Source: Emticicia agri
GTDB lineage: Bacteria; Bacteroidota; Bacteroidia; Cytophagales; Spirosomataceae
DNA length: 64,000 bases
Assembly: GCF_004168285.1 (NCBI RefSeq)
Contig: NZ_SEWF01000021.1
Coordinates: forward strand, 37,910 to 101,909
Direction: 5' to 3'
Of this stretch, positions 1-9,565 are shown piece by piece. The position numbers were made by a program, and so were the translations under genes. The notes under the pieces were generated by a model. It had not been told where the DNA came from. It saw only the letters and a list, made by a program, of their open reading frames with translations, and made no database searches. Each line of letters begins with the position of its first letter. Position 1 is the stretch's first letter.

Positions 1-46
1 TAAAGAAATTCTTTTAAGATAAAGCAGTAGTGGAATAAGACCATTA

Positions 47-74
47 TTATAATTGTATAGACTTGCAATTATAA
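47..74. repeat. AT-rich 9-bp inverted repeat
   Basis: TTATAATTG at 47-55 is the exact reverse complement of CAATTATAA at 66-74, with a 10-nt loop. It lies beyond the terminator of the minus-strand transporter gene. It could be an operator or part of the end of a gene outside the window. I see no coding frame in 1-120. Confidence 0.3.
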
Positions 75-126
75 CAAATTACAGCATCATTTATGAATCT
101 AAAGTCGTCAAATCAGTCAATGTAAA

Positions 127-178
127 TGAAAAAAAATAAAGAAAAGCCATATACCGAATAATGCTTACAGTATATGGC
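127..178 (-). terminator. Intrinsic terminator of the transporter gene
   Basis: GCCATATAC (146-154) and GTATATGGC (170-178) form a perfect 9-bp stem with a 15-nt loop. Read on the minus strand, the stem is followed by a U-rich tract (complement of 127-145). This fits termination of the minus-strand MFS gene that ends at 222. Confidence 0.75.
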
Positions 179-221
179 AGTTTGTAGAATTATACGATTT
201 CAATCGCAAAAATAACAATTA

Positions 222-1766
222 TCAGTCTTTATCTTCTACCCGTAGAGCTAATAAGCCTGCTAATATCATAGACACACCGCCTAAAACAATCGTGTTTAAA
301 GTATTAGCACCGAAAACTTTCATTGTAAAGAATCCTAAAATTGTAGCGGCAACAATTTGAGGAATAACAATAAAGAAATTGAAAACCCCCATATAATAAC
401 CCATTTTGTTGGCGGGTAATGCTCCAGAAAGAATGGCATAAGGCATAGATAATATACTTGCCCAGGCAATACCAACCATACCCATTGAAAGAATGATTAA
501 TTGCGGATTGGTAATAAAATAAATAGAAATCAGGCCGATTCCGCCAATAATCAGGCAAATCATGTGGGTAACTTTACGATTGGTGCGCAGGGCAATGAGT
601 GGAATAATAAAGGCAAATAAAGCCGCTATTCCGTTTCTTACACTTGAGCAAAGATTTAACCAGTCGGCGCCGTCGTTATACTCATGCTTTACTCTTTGCA
701 ATACACTTACTTCTTCAGCGCTGAGTATATTTTCTTTGTTTTCTTCAAAATAATTAGCCAGATTAATGGAGATAGTTACAGGGTTCTGATTAGCTCTGTA
801 TTCGTTTATCTCATTAATATCAGCCTGTAGCGATTTGAATATCTTGCCTTCTTTCGCATCTAATTGTGGTGATTGTAATTTAGCCTGCAAAGCCGTTTCC
901 ATTTTTGTTACCAGTGCTTTATCCACCTTCATATTATATTTGGTGCTTGTAACAGCATTGGTACTATAAATCCACATAGCGAACAGACCAAACCACGTAA
1001 AAAACTGCACAACAGCCAACTGAGCCATCGTTTTAGGCATTTTAAAGATTCCTACAAAGGTTTCTTTAAACCCGTCCATAAAACTGGCTTTTTTTAACTC
1101 CTTCTTAAACTCCTCCATATCTTCCGGAGGGAATTCATCAGTGGTAAAAACCGTATATAATACTGCTGTCAGGAATGCTACACCGCCTATATAAAAGCTA
1201 TACTTAACCGAGTCAGGAATTTCTCCAGCAGGGGCCGTATTACTAAAATGAAACCAGTTAGTGAAAATATAGGGTAATAAAGCGGCAATAACCGAACCCA
1301 CCCCGATAAAGAAACTCTGCATGGCAAAACCTGTAGTTCTTTGTTTAGAGTTTAGTTTATCCCCGACAAATGCCCTGAACGGCTCCATAGAAATATTAAT
1401 AGAAGCATCAAGAATCCAGAGCATTCCCCCGGCAACCCACAAGACCGACGAATTAGGCATCACAAAGAGAGCAATTGTGGCTAAAATTGCGCCGATAAAG
1501 AAAAAGGGTCTTCTTCTTCCCCAGTAAGGATGCCAGGTGCGGTCGCTCAGATAGCCGATAATCGGCTGCACTACTAAGCCTGTTACAGGCGCAGCTATCC
1601 AAAGCAAAGGTATTTCATCTTTATTAGCTCCTAAGGTTTCAAAAATGCGGCTAACATTGGAGTTCTGTAATTCGAATCCGAACTGAATACCGAAAAAGCC
1701 GAAACTCATATTCCATATCTGCCAGAACGAAAGTAGTGGTTTGTCTTTGTTGACACTCGATGCCAT
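222..1766 (-). CDS. MFS sugar transporter, SLC45/sucrose-maltose type
   Basis: A 514-residue polytopic membrane protein, probably importing maltose or another alpha-glucoside with protons. The motif WGRRRP at residues 82-87, between the second and third membrane helices, is typical of the SLC45/sucrose-transporter branch of the major facilitator superfamily. About twelve hydrophobic helices can be traced. Unusually, the stretch between helices 7 and 8 (about residues 272-370) is a hydrophilic insertion of about 100 residues, predicted periplasmic, so the protein is longer than the common 430-460 residues. It lies 45 bp downstream of a secreted GH13 amylase on the same strand and opposite a maltose phosphorylase operon, which supports maltose or maltodextrin as substrate. 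That substrate is inferred from context. Confidence 0.85.
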   Translation of the reverse strand: MASSVNKDKPLLSFWQIWNMSFGFFGIQFGFELQNSNVSRIFETLGANKDEIPLLWIAAPVTGLVVQPIIGYLSDRTWHPYWGRRRPFFFIGAILATIALFVMPNSSVLWVAGGMLWILDASINISMEPFRAFVGDKLNSKQRTTGFAMQSFFIGVGSVIAALLPYIFTNWFHFSNTAPAGEIPDSVKYSFYIGGVAFLTAVLYTVFTTDEFPPEDMEEFKKELKKASFMDGFKETFVGIFKMPKTMAQLAVVQFFTWFGLFAMWIYSTNAVTSTKYNMKVDKALVTKMETALQAKLQSPQLDAKEGKIFKSLQADINEINEYRANQNPVTISINLANYFEENKENILSAEEVSVLQRVKHEYNDGADWLNLCSSVRNGIAALFAFIIPLIALRTNRKVTHMICLIIGGIGLISIYFITNPQLIILSMGMVGIAWASILSMPYAILSGALPANKMGYYMGVFNFFIVIPQIVAATILGFFTMKVFGANTLNTIVLGGVSMILAGLLALRVEDKD

Positions 1767-1811
1767 TATCTGATTGGGTTTATATAGGTTAAAGGGTTGG
1801 TTTGCTATTTT

Positions 1812-3623
1812 TTATTTAATCTCAAATATCAGCACACTGTTTTTCGGAATATCAACTTTTACTTTGTCGGCTTTTCCTTCTTCAATAACTAATTTATTAC
1901 CAAAAACTCCTTTAAAAGTATATTTTTGAGAAGGGTCAAGCTTCATCATTTCCCATGCACCAACGGGGATATTAACAGCAGTTGAATATGAATTTTCTAA
2001 GTCAAAGTTGCAAATAAACAATAATTTTTGCTTTTCGGTAAATCTCAGGTAACTAAATATTTTTTGGTCGTTATAATGAGGTGCCTGACCGTTATTATTC
2101 ACGTATTGTAAATCGAAGAATTGTCCATTCCGCACAGCATCGCTGGTATTCACAAATTTTAGTAAATCGGCATAGAATTTCCTTATTTTCTTTTGTTCGG
2201 TAGTCATTTTACCACCATCATATTTATGGTCATTCACCCAATTCTGAAACTCCGGCACACCCCAGTAATCAAAAATAGTAGTACGTCCGTCATCGCCGCT
2301 AAAGCCTTCCGCTACATTAGGATTTACCCCTAACTCCTGTCCGAAATACAGCATGACTGGCCCCGAATGGAGCGTAGCACTCACAATCATTGAGGGAATT
2401 GCTTTAAAGGCATCTCCAACAAAAAACTTGGAACAGATGCGGTGTTCGTCATGATTCTCTAAAAAACGAATCATCTGATTGGCAAAATTTCCTGACTCAT
2501 TCTGCCAGACCTTCGTAATATCGTTAGCATCTCCCCCACCCTGCATCAAACGTCTTAAACCATCATATAAACCCACTTTATCATACAGATAATCGAATTT
2601 ACCTTCGGCAATGTAAGACCAGTAAGCCGATGGGTTATAGATTTCTGCAATGAAAATCAGATGAGGGTTTACTTTTTTCACCTCGGGTATTACCCAGCCC
2701 CAAAACTCTTTAGGAACCATTTCTGCCATGTCGCATCTGAAACCATCTATACCTTTCGAAGCCCAGAAAAGAAGAATGTCTTTCATTTTCAACCAGGTAT
2801 TGGGCACAGGATTAAAATGCGTACTGCGATTATCCAGATAGTCAATGCCGTAGTTAAGTTTTACAGTTTCAAACCAGTCGTTTATACTGGGAATGGAAGT
2901 AAAAACATCATTTCCTGTTGCTTTAGCTGGATTTTCTATAAAGGGTTCGGCAACTTTCACAGGCGGATTCACATTTTCAGGAACCACAAACTGCTGCCCT
3001 TCTATGTAGTAGAAATTATTATTAGGCGCAAAACTTTTCAATTTATCATCATCTTCACCTAAGTCTTTTACGTGTGGTGGTTTCACATCAGAATGGTATT
3101 GACGTGCTACGTGGTTAGGCACAAAATCTATGACTACCTTCAAATCATTTTTATGGCTTCGCTTCACCAATGACTCAAATTCTTTCATCCTGTTTTTTAC
3201 ATTTACAGCTAAGTCGGGGTCAACATCGTAGTAGTCTTTAACTGCATAAGGCGAGCCTGCCATTCCTTTTACCACCAGTGGATTATCTTTCTGAATACCA
3301 TATTTAGAATAATCTGTCATGGTTGCGTGTTCAATTACACCCGTGTACCATACATGAGATACACCAAATTTCTTTAAAGCCTGCAAGGCTTTGTCGTTGA
3401 TGTCATTAAACTTTCCACAACCATTTTCCTTGATTGTTCCGTTGAATTTGTTTGTTGTTTTGGTATTGCTGAATAACCTCGTGTAGATTTGATAAACCAC
3501 CAGTTTATCGGTTTTTTTTTCACTTTCTTTTTTTTCTTTGGTCATTTTTGTAGGGGTTTGCGCTATTGCCCAGTTATAAAAGAATAACACCGCAAAGCAT
3601 ATAATCTTATACATCTTGCACAT
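1812..3623 (-). CDS. Secreted GH13 alpha-amylase family protein
   Basis: A glycoside hydrolase family 13 enzyme (603 residues) that would cleave alpha-1,4-glucan or maltodextrin in the periplasm or outside the cell. The N-terminus has a signal peptide ending near AIAQT (residues 19-23). The TIM barrel carries the GH13 landmarks: DFVPNH (region I), GFRCD with nucleophile D298, IAEIY with acid/base E327, and ENHD with D392. A charged Lys/Thr-rich stretch follows the signal peptide. A second ATG three codons in (3614) is an equally plausible start. It is first in a two-gene minus-strand unit with the MFS transporter and is divergent from another GH13 gene across a 93-bp promoter region. Exact specificity cannot be read from sequence. 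Confidence 0.88.
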   Translation of the reverse strand: MCKMYKIICFAVLFFYNWAIAQTPTKMTKEKKESEKKTDKLVVYQIYTRLFSNTKTTNKFNGTIKENGCGKFNDINDKALQALKKFGVSHVWYTGVIEHATMTDYSKYGIQKDNPLVVKGMAGSPYAVKDYYDVDPDLAVNVKNRMKEFESLVKRSHKNDLKVVIDFVPNHVARQYHSDVKPPHVKDLGEDDDKLKSFAPNNNFYYIEGQQFVVPENVNPPVKVAEPFIENPAKATGNDVFTSIPSINDWFETVKLNYGIDYLDNRSTHFNPVPNTWLKMKDILLFWASKGIDGFRCDMAEMVPKEFWGWVIPEVKKVNPHLIFIAEIYNPSAYWSYIAEGKFDYLYDKVGLYDGLRRLMQGGGDANDITKVWQNESGNFANQMIRFLENHDEHRICSKFFVGDAFKAIPSMIVSATLHSGPVMLYFGQELGVNPNVAEGFSGDDGRTTIFDYWGVPEFQNWVNDHKYDGGKMTTEQKKIRKFYADLLKFVNTSDAVRNGQFFDLQYVNNNGQAPHYNDQKIFSYLRFTEKQKLLFICNFDLENSYSTAVNIPVGAWEMMKLDPSQKYTFKGVFGNKLVIEEGKADKVKVDIPKNSVLIFEIK

Positions 3624-3716
3624 AGGTTAAAGTGTTTTCAAATCTAATGAGTATTTTTTTATGAAAAAAAACTTTGTTTGTGTTATTTTGCCAGATAAAC
3701 GAAACACTTTACCTCT
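3624..3716. promoter_or_regulatory. Divergent promoter region of the maltose locus
   Basis: This 93-bp AT-rich spacer separates two divergent GH13 genes. On the plus strand, TATTTTG near 3684-3690 resembles the Bacteroidota -7 box (TAnnTTTG) but is one base short, with TTTG about 10 bases upstream, so it is only a weak match. Any maltose regulator would be expected to bind here. No regulator gene lies in the locus. Confidence 0.35.
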
Positions 3717-5591
3717 ATGAAATCCCTGTCAAAATCGGCAATTCTTGTTTTTGTACAATTATTACTATTTACTGAACTTTTTGGACAAAAACCTGATTTG
3801 CAACGAATCAACCCTACCAACTGGTGGGTAGGCATGAAAAACCCCAACCTCCAAATCTTGCTTTATGGCAATAATATAGCTGCTCAGCAACTCACTTTAC
3901 AACCCTATGCAGGGGTAAAAATAAAAAAGACAAATAAGGTCGAAAACCCGAATTATCTATTTGTAGACTTAGAAATTGCCAAAACTACCAAGGCAGGAAA
4001 ACTGGCTTTTACCTTGGGAACAGGAGCAGATGCCCTGAAAATTGATTATGAGCTAAAATCGAGAACAGCCAAACCACAAGCCGTAACGCAGGCAGATGTG
4101 GTTTATCTGATTATGCCTGACCGTTTCTCTAACGGAGACGAAACCAATGATAAATTTGACAATATGGTTGATAATAATTCTGATAGAAAAAACCCTTGGT
4201 TGCGTCATGGAGGAGATTTACAGGGTATTATCAATCATTTAGATTATATCAAAGAATTAGGCGCTACTTCTATCTGGCTTACCCCTGTTGTTGAAAATAA
4301 CCAGCCTGTTACCAATGAAGGCGGTACTATGCGCAGTGCGTATCATGGTTATGGTTTTACAGACCATTATAATGTTGACAAAAGATTAGGAGGGAATGAA
4401 GCCTACCTGAAACTTATTAAAGTTGCCCACGAGAAAGGCATTAAAGTGATACAGGATGCTGTGTATAACCATGTGGGTATCAACCACTGGTTTTTAAGAG
4501 ATATGCCTTCGAAAGACTGGCTGAATCGGTGGGATAGCTATACCAATACTTCTTATAAAGATCAACCAATATTCGACATTCATGCCTCAGAATACGACAA
4601 AAAAGTAACGTCAAATGGTTGGTTTGTACCCTTTTTACCTGATTTGAATCAGAAAAACCCGTTTCTGGCAAACTTTCTGATTCAACATGCCCTCTGGACA
4701 ATCGAATATTTTGATATTGACGCCTGGCGGATTGACACATATATTTATAATGATATGGAGTTTATGAACAGGTGTAATAAGGCTATTTTAGACGAGCACC
4801 CCACTATGTTGATTTTTGGAGAGTCGGCCGTAGGAACAGTTGTCAGTCAGTCATACTTCACCAAAAACAATTTTAATATTCCCTTTAAATGCAATCTACC
4901 TTCAAGCTGTGATTTTCAGGTTCAGAGTGCCATTAACACTGCTTTGAACGAAAAATTCGGATGGAGTGAAGGTGTAAATCGGTTATATCAGGTAATTGCA
5001 CAGGACATGGTTTATCAGAACCCTGAAAGATTAGTGCCTTTTGTTGAAAACCATGATAGCGACAGATATTTCTCTGTCATCGGCGAAGACTTTAATAAAT
5101 ATAAGATGGGGCTTACATGGCTTTATACCTTACGGGGGATTCCACAAATGTATTATGGCACAGAAATTCTGATGAAAAACTTTAAAAATCCAACCGATGC
5201 CGAGGTGAGGAAAGATTTTCCGGGGGGCTGGGCTGGCGACAAAGAAAATAAATTTGTAGCAAGTGGCCGAAATGACAAAGAAAATGAAGCATTTGAGTGG
5301 AACAAGAAACTTCTGAATTATCGCAAAACATCAGAGGCTATTACTCAGGGTAAGATGAAACAATTTTTACCATTCGACGGGATTTATGTGTATTTCAGAT
5401 ATACAGATAAACAACGTGTAATGGTTGTCAGCAACTCTAATACTACTGAAAAAGAAATCAGCACTAAAAATTTTGCCGAGATTTTAAAAACGTCTCAATC
5501 TGCAAAAAATATCATGACTGGTGAGACCCTGAATGATATAAAAAACATAAAAGTTCCTCCAATGACAGCCCTTATCTTAGAGATTAATTAA
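3717..5591 (+). CDS. Neopullulanase/cyclomaltodextrinase-like GH13 (SusA-like)
   Basis: A 624-residue exported amylase of the SusA/neopullulanase/cyclomaltodextrinase type that would hydrolyse maltodextrin, pullulan or cyclodextrin to short oligosaccharides. After a signal peptide (about residues 1-23, cleaved near FGQKP) comes an N-terminal beta domain beginning PTNWWVGMKNPNLQILLYG, characteristic of the cyclomaltodextrinase N-terminal family. The GH13 barrel follows, with DAVYNH (region I), WRID carrying nucleophile D340, GES with E369 and ENHD with D447. The last 90 or so residues form the C-terminal beta domain. It heads a plus-strand cluster with pgmB and the GH65 phosphorylase, though a strong hairpin separates it from pgmB. 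Confidence 0.9.
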   Translation: MKSLSKSAILVFVQLLLFTELFGQKPDLQRINPTNWWVGMKNPNLQILLYGNNIAAQQLTLQPYAGVKIKKTNKVENPNYLFVDLEIAKTTKAGKLAFTLGTGADALKIDYELKSRTAKPQAVTQADVVYLIMPDRFSNGDETNDKFDNMVDNNSDRKNPWLRHGGDLQGIINHLDYIKELGATSIWLTPVVENNQPVTNEGGTMRSAYHGYGFTDHYNVDKRLGGNEAYLKLIKVAHEKGIKVIQDAVYNHVGINHWFLRDMPSKDWLNRWDSYTNTSYKDQPIFDIHASEYDKKVTSNGWFVPFLPDLNQKNPFLANFLIQHALWTIEYFDIDAWRIDTYIYNDMEFMNRCNKAILDEHPTMLIFGESAVGTVVSQSYFTKNNFNIPFKCNLPSSCDFQVQSAINTALNEKFGWSEGVNRLYQVIAQDMVYQNPERLVPFVENHDSDRYFSVIGEDFNKYKMGLTWLYTLRGIPQMYYGTEILMKNFKNPTDAEVRKDFPGGWAGDKENKFVASGRNDKENEAFEWNKKLLNYRKTSEAITQGKMKQFLPFDGIYVYFRYTDKQRVMVVSNSNTTEKEISTKNFAEILKTSQSAKNIMTGETLNDIKNIKVPPMTALILEIN

Positions 5592-5615
5592 GTTCACTTA
5601 TTAAAAAAATACAAT

Positions 5616-5651
5616 TAAGCGCAATTTTCTGGCTAACAACAATTGCGCTTA
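5616..5651. terminator. Hairpin between GH13 gene and pgmB
   Basis: TAAGCGCAATT (5616-5626) pairs perfectly with AATTGCGCTTA (5641-5651), giving an 11-bp stem and a 14-nt loop. No long T-run follows on the plus strand, so it may be a partial terminator or an mRNA-stabilising structure between the first gene and the rest of the operon. Confidence 0.5.
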
Positions 5652-5766
5652 GAAAAACTATTTGTTAATTTGTAATACCGCAGAAAATAATTATTTGGGT
5701 TTATAGACGACGGATAGTTTACAGCTACAAACCTGATTAAGATTGCCAAAACAACCCAAGAAAAAG

Positions 5767-6417
5767 ATGATTAAAGCATTCCTATTTGATTTAGACGGAG
5801 TAATCGTTGATACTGCCATATACCACTATCAGGCCTGGAAACAGATGGCAAATGGTTTAGGGTTTGATATTTCAGAAGAATTTAATGAGCAACTGAAAGG
5901 GGTCAGCCGTATGGACTCGCTGGACATTATACTGACACATGGCGGGATTGAACTAAGTCAGGAAGAAAAATTAGCTTTAGCTACCCAAAAAAATGAAAAT
6001 TATCTTAATCTGGTTAGCAAAATGAGTCCTGAAGATATTCTGCCGGGAGTAACCGACTTTTTTGCACAGGTAAAAAAAGAAAATATTAAAACAGCACTGG
6101 GTTCAGTAAGTAAAAATGCCAAGTTAATTTTGGAAAGCATTGGTATGTCTGATGATTTTGATGCCATTATTGATGGTACTAAAATAGCTAAAGGCAAACC
6201 AGACCCGGAAGTGTTTCTGAAAGGTGCTGAAGAACTGGTTGTATTACCAGAAGAATGTCTGGTGTTTGAAGATGCAGTGGCAGGCGTAGAAGCAGGCAAA
6301 AACGGTGGCATGAAAGTAGTAGGTATTGGCAAAAAGGAGGTACTTACACAAGCCGATGTAGTTTTTGAAAATCTTGTAGGCGTTGATATTCATGAATTAT
6401 TAGCCCAGATAAATTAA
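5767..6417 (+). CDS. pgmB: Beta-phosphoglucomutase
   Basis: A 216-residue cytoplasmic HAD-superfamily mutase that converts beta-glucose-1-phosphate to glucose-6-phosphate. The start is placed at the ATG at 5767, eight codons inside the longest frame, because MIKAFLFDLDG begins the fold. D8 would be the phosphorylated nucleophile and D10 the general acid/base. Other HAD motifs are GSVSKNA (motif II serine), the lysine in AKGKPDP (motif III) and FEDAVAG (motif IV). The length matches the family. Its position just upstream of maltose phosphorylase, which produces beta-glucose-1-phosphate, makes the substrate assignment strong. Confidence 0.92.
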   Translation: MIKAFLFDLDGVIVDTAIYHYQAWKQMANGLGFDISEEFNEQLKGVSRMDSLDIILTHGGIELSQEEKLALATQKNENYLNLVSKMSPEDILPGVTDFFAQVKKENIKTALGSVSKNAKLILESIGMSDDFDAIIDGTKIAKGKPDPEVFLKGAEELVVLPEECLVFEDAVAGVEAGKNGGMKVVGIGKKEVLTQADVVFENLVGVDIHELLAQIN

Positions 6418-6523
6418 CCTTGCGTATTAGACTTTAAGACAGTTACGATTTCCAAAGAAGATAACTAATTACAAAACACTTACTTTAACCTTTAATAAGC
6501 GACAACCGCTATAAAAAACGCGT

Positions 6524-8845
6524 ATGAAAAATTATATTGTCCATGATGAATGGTGCATTATTGAAGAGGGTTTTCATCCGGAATATAACGAAATTACTGA
6601 GAGTCTGATGAGCCTGGGAAATGGACGTATGGGAGGCAGAGGTAATTTCGAAGAAAAATATTCAGGTAAAACCCTACAAGGTAATTATGTAGCCGGTGTA
6701 TGGTTTCCTGACAAAACTCGTGTAGGTTGGTGGAAAAATGGTTATCCTAATTATTTTGCCAAAGTACTAAATGCTTGTAACTGGACTGGTATTGACCTTG
6801 AGATTGACGGAGAGACCCTTGATTTAGCCAGATGTGAAGTGTCTGAATTCAGACGTGTGCTGAATATGCAGGAAGGAACACTTGAACGCTCTTTTGTGGT
6901 AAAACTCCCCTCAGGTAAATCTTTAAAAATAAACACGCTACGATTTTGTAGTTTAAAAGACGACGAAGCCGGAGCCATAAGCTATTCCATTACACCGCTG
7001 AATTTTTCAACACAAGCTAAATTAACCGTTTCTTTAGATGGAGATATTTCTAATAAAGACTCTAACCACGGAGAAAAATTCTGGAATGAGATTAGCAAAG
7101 AAACAACACATGGTGAGTGTTATCTAACCTTAGAAACCAAAAAGTCTAAATGGGACTCGGTGCCTACTTTTCAGGTTTGTACAGGCATGAAGTTCGAGTG
7201 TTTCAAGGGTGGCGAGTCAGTCGATTGTCAAACCATGCCTATCAAAAAGGATAAGTATGTAGCCAATGAAGTAAAATTATCATTGAAGCAAAACGAAGAA
7301 ACCGTGATTTATAAATATGCGGTGAATCTGTCCTCTGAAAATTATCCAGTTGAAAACCTTACGGCTGAGGCCAAAAATTATCTGGCAAGAATTACAGCTA
7401 AAGGTTTTAATCAAATGTTAGAGGAGCAGATACTAACCTGGAAAGCCAAATGGGAAGGGAATGATATTCAGATTGATGGCGATGTGGCGGCACAACAAGG
7501 GATAAGATTTAATATTTTTCATCTACAACAAACTTATACCGGAGAAGATTCAAGACTGAATATTGGCCCTAAAGGATTTACAGGTGAAAAATATGGCGGC
7601 TCTACCTACTGGGATACAGAGGCCTACTGCCTGCCTTTTTATCTTTCAACGTCAGAACAAAAAGTTGCACGTAATTTATTGGTTTACAGACACAATCATC
7701 TGAAAAGAGCTATTGAGAATGCTGAAAAACTCGGCTTTTCAAATGGTGCTGCTTTATACCCGATGGTTACAATGAATGGAGAAGAATGTCATAATGAATG
7801 GGAAATTACCTTTGAAGAAATTCATCGCAACGGAGCTATTGCCTATGCCATCTATGACTATATCAGATATACAAACGATGAAAACTATCTGCAAGAATAT
7901 GGCTTGGAAGTTTTAATCGGAATTGCCAGATTCTGGTCTCAACGCATCAACTGGTCATCGGCGCAGCAAAAATATGTAATGCTCGGGGTTACAGGACCAA
8001 ACGAATATGAAAACAATGTGAATAATAACTGGTACACCAACTATCTGGCAGTATGGTGTCTGAAATATACGCTTGAAGCCCTTGAAAAAGTTAAATCAAA
8101 TCCCTTCAGATATGAACAGATTGTAAACCTGACCAGTTTCGACGAAACTGCTGAAACATCAAAATGGAAAAACATTATCAAAAATATGTATTTCCCTTAT
8201 GATGCCGAGCGGGAAGTATTTCTTCAACAGGATGGTTTTCTTGATAAAGAGTTATTGACCGTACATGATATTGCAGAACACCGCCCTATTAACCAGAAAT
8301 GGTCATGGGATAGAATTTTAAGGTCTTGCTTTATCAAACAGGCCGATGTTTTGCAAGGTTTGTATTTCTTTGAAGATGATTTTTCAGTAGATGTATTGCG
8401 TAAAAACTTTGATTTTTACGAGCCTATGACCGTTCATGAATCATCTTTATCTCCTTGTGTGCATGTTATACAGGCAGCTAAATTGGGCAAGAAAGATAAA
8501 GCGTATGAAATGTATGTCAGAACAGCCCGTTTAGACCTTGATGATTATAATAATGATACTGAAGACGGGCTTCATATCACCTCTATGGCAGGAACCTGGA
8601 TGTCGGTTGTAAAAGGATTTGGTGGGATGCGTATCAAAGAGAATACGCTCGCATTCAGTCCATTTTTGCCGGAACAATGGCAGAGTTTTTCTTTTAGAGT
8701 AGGATTCAGACAAAATGCTTTACAAGTAGCCATCTTTCATGATTATATTACGATTGATAACCTTTCAGAAACGCCTATCTCAGTATTAGTAGAAGCCGAC
8801 AGAGTAACTATTAAAGGTCTGGAAACGGTAAATATTCCTCACTAA
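6524..8845 (+). CDS. GH65 maltose phosphorylase family
   Basis: A 773-residue cytoplasmic glycoside phosphorylase of family GH65. It would split maltose with inorganic phosphate into glucose and beta-glucose-1-phosphate. An N-terminal beta-sandwich (about residues 1-290) precedes the (alpha/alpha)6 barrel. The catalytic acid is expected at E494 in the conserved motif GPNEYENNVNNNWYTN. The barrel also shows GGSTYWDTEAYCLPFY and the phosphate-binding segment HESSLS. Length is typical for maltose phosphorylases. Trehalose or kojibiose phosphorylase are the main alternatives, but linkage to pgmB, GH13 enzymes and a sugar transporter favours maltose. The next gene starts one base after its stop codon. 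Confidence 0.9.
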   Translation: MKNYIVHDEWCIIEEGFHPEYNEITESLMSLGNGRMGGRGNFEEKYSGKTLQGNYVAGVWFPDKTRVGWWKNGYPNYFAKVLNACNWTGIDLEIDGETLDLARCEVSEFRRVLNMQEGTLERSFVVKLPSGKSLKINTLRFCSLKDDEAGAISYSITPLNFSTQAKLTVSLDGDISNKDSNHGEKFWNEISKETTHGECYLTLETKKSKWDSVPTFQVCTGMKFECFKGGESVDCQTMPIKKDKYVANEVKLSLKQNEETVIYKYAVNLSSENYPVENLTAEAKNYLARITAKGFNQMLEEQILTWKAKWEGNDIQIDGDVAAQQGIRFNIFHLQQTYTGEDSRLNIGPKGFTGEKYGGSTYWDTEAYCLPFYLSTSEQKVARNLLVYRHNHLKRAIENAEKLGFSNGAALYPMVTMNGEECHNEWEITFEEIHRNGAIAYAIYDYIRYTNDENYLQEYGLEVLIGIARFWSQRINWSSAQQKYVMLGVTGPNEYENNVNNNWYTNYLAVWCLKYTLEALEKVKSNPFRYEQIVNLTSFDETAETSKWKNIIKNMYFPYDAEREVFLQQDGFLDKELLTVHDIAEHRPINQKWSWDRILRSCFIKQADVLQGLYFFEDDFSVDVLRKNFDFYEPMTVHESSLSPCVHVIQAAKLGKKDKAYEMYVRTARLDLDDYNNDTEDGLHITSMAGTWMSVVKGFGGMRIKENTLAFSPFLPEQWQSFSFRVGFRQNALQVAIFHDYITIDNLSETPISVLVEADRVTIKGLETVNIPH

Positions 8846-8846
8846 A

Positions 8847-9494
8847 ATGGACTTCGACCCAAGCAATAGAATTGTTCAGTTATGTGCTGAAGGTATGAAT
8901 GCAGAATTTGAGGGCAGGTTAGAAGCGTCTGAAAAGCTATTCAAACAGGCATGGGAATCGGCATCTGATAATTTTGAGGCTTTTATCGCTGCACATTATA
9001 TAGCCCGGAGACAAAATTCTTTAACAGATAAGCTAACATGGAATTTAGAATCGTTTGAGTTGGCAAAAAAAGTTGAAGGAGATGCGATGCAGAAATATTT
9101 CCCATCGCTTTGCTTGAACGTCGGCAAATCTTACGAAGACCTTGGACAAAATCAGGAAGCCATTCAATATTATCAATTAGGGGCTGACTATGCAGATGCT
9201 CTTTCAACTAACCCTTACGGAAATATGATAAAGTCTGGAATTACCGAGGGTTTGAAAAGAATGAATGCTTTAGAAAACCAAAATCCCGTTTTAGATTCAT
9301 TAATTGATAAATGGTGTGAGAGAAAAGAATTAAAACCTTTATCTTTTATTCTACCTGCTTATGTAAGCAATGCAGGAACGCCATTAGATAAAGGTAAAAT
9401 CATAAGTGCGTTAAGCTACCTGAGTGCCGCTAAATGTTTAAATGAAGAAGATCAGAAAATATTAGAAGAATTGATTATCAGTTTTCAGCATTAG
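8847..9494 (+). CDS. TPR-like cytoplasmic protein of unknown function
   Basis: A 215-residue soluble protein with no signal peptide. The first 140 residues read as tetratricopeptide-like helix pairs: EGRLEASEKLFKQAWESA, then a segment around SLCLNVGKSYEDLGQNQEAI, the last being a recognisable TPR unit. The C-terminal 60 residues form a helical tail without a known motif. I do not recognise a catalytic site. The one-base spacing after the maltose phosphorylase stop codon implies translational coupling, so it probably serves the same operon, perhaps as a partner or scaffold protein. That role is inference. Confidence 0.75.
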   Translation: MDFDPSNRIVQLCAEGMNAEFEGRLEASEKLFKQAWESASDNFEAFIAAHYIARRQNSLTDKLTWNLESFELAKKVEGDAMQKYFPSLCLNVGKSYEDLGQNQEAIQYYQLGADYADALSTNPYGNMIKSGITEGLKRMNALENQNPVLDSLIDKWCERKELKPLSFILPAYVSNAGTPLDKGKIISALSYLSAAKCLNEEDQKILEELIISFQH

Positions 9495-9501
9495 AAAATA
9501 C

Positions 9502-9550
9502 TATATAAAAAAATGGCTCTTAATCCCTTTAAGAGCCATTTTTTTATATA
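9502..9550. terminator. Bidirectional terminator after the maltose operon
   Basis: A perfect 21-bp stem (9502-9522 with 9530-9550) has a 7-nt loop, ATCCCTT. The GC core GGCTCTTA/TAAGAGCC is flanked by an A-run and a T-run, so it would terminate both the plus-strand operon and the minus-strand membrane-protein gene at 9566. Confidence 0.9.
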
Positions 9551-9565
9551 AAGATTATTATCGAT

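Noticed and set aside
2661..3062. 133-residue plus-strand open frame.
   Set aside because: Lies antisense within the GH13 gene with catalytic motifs; no recognisable protein features.
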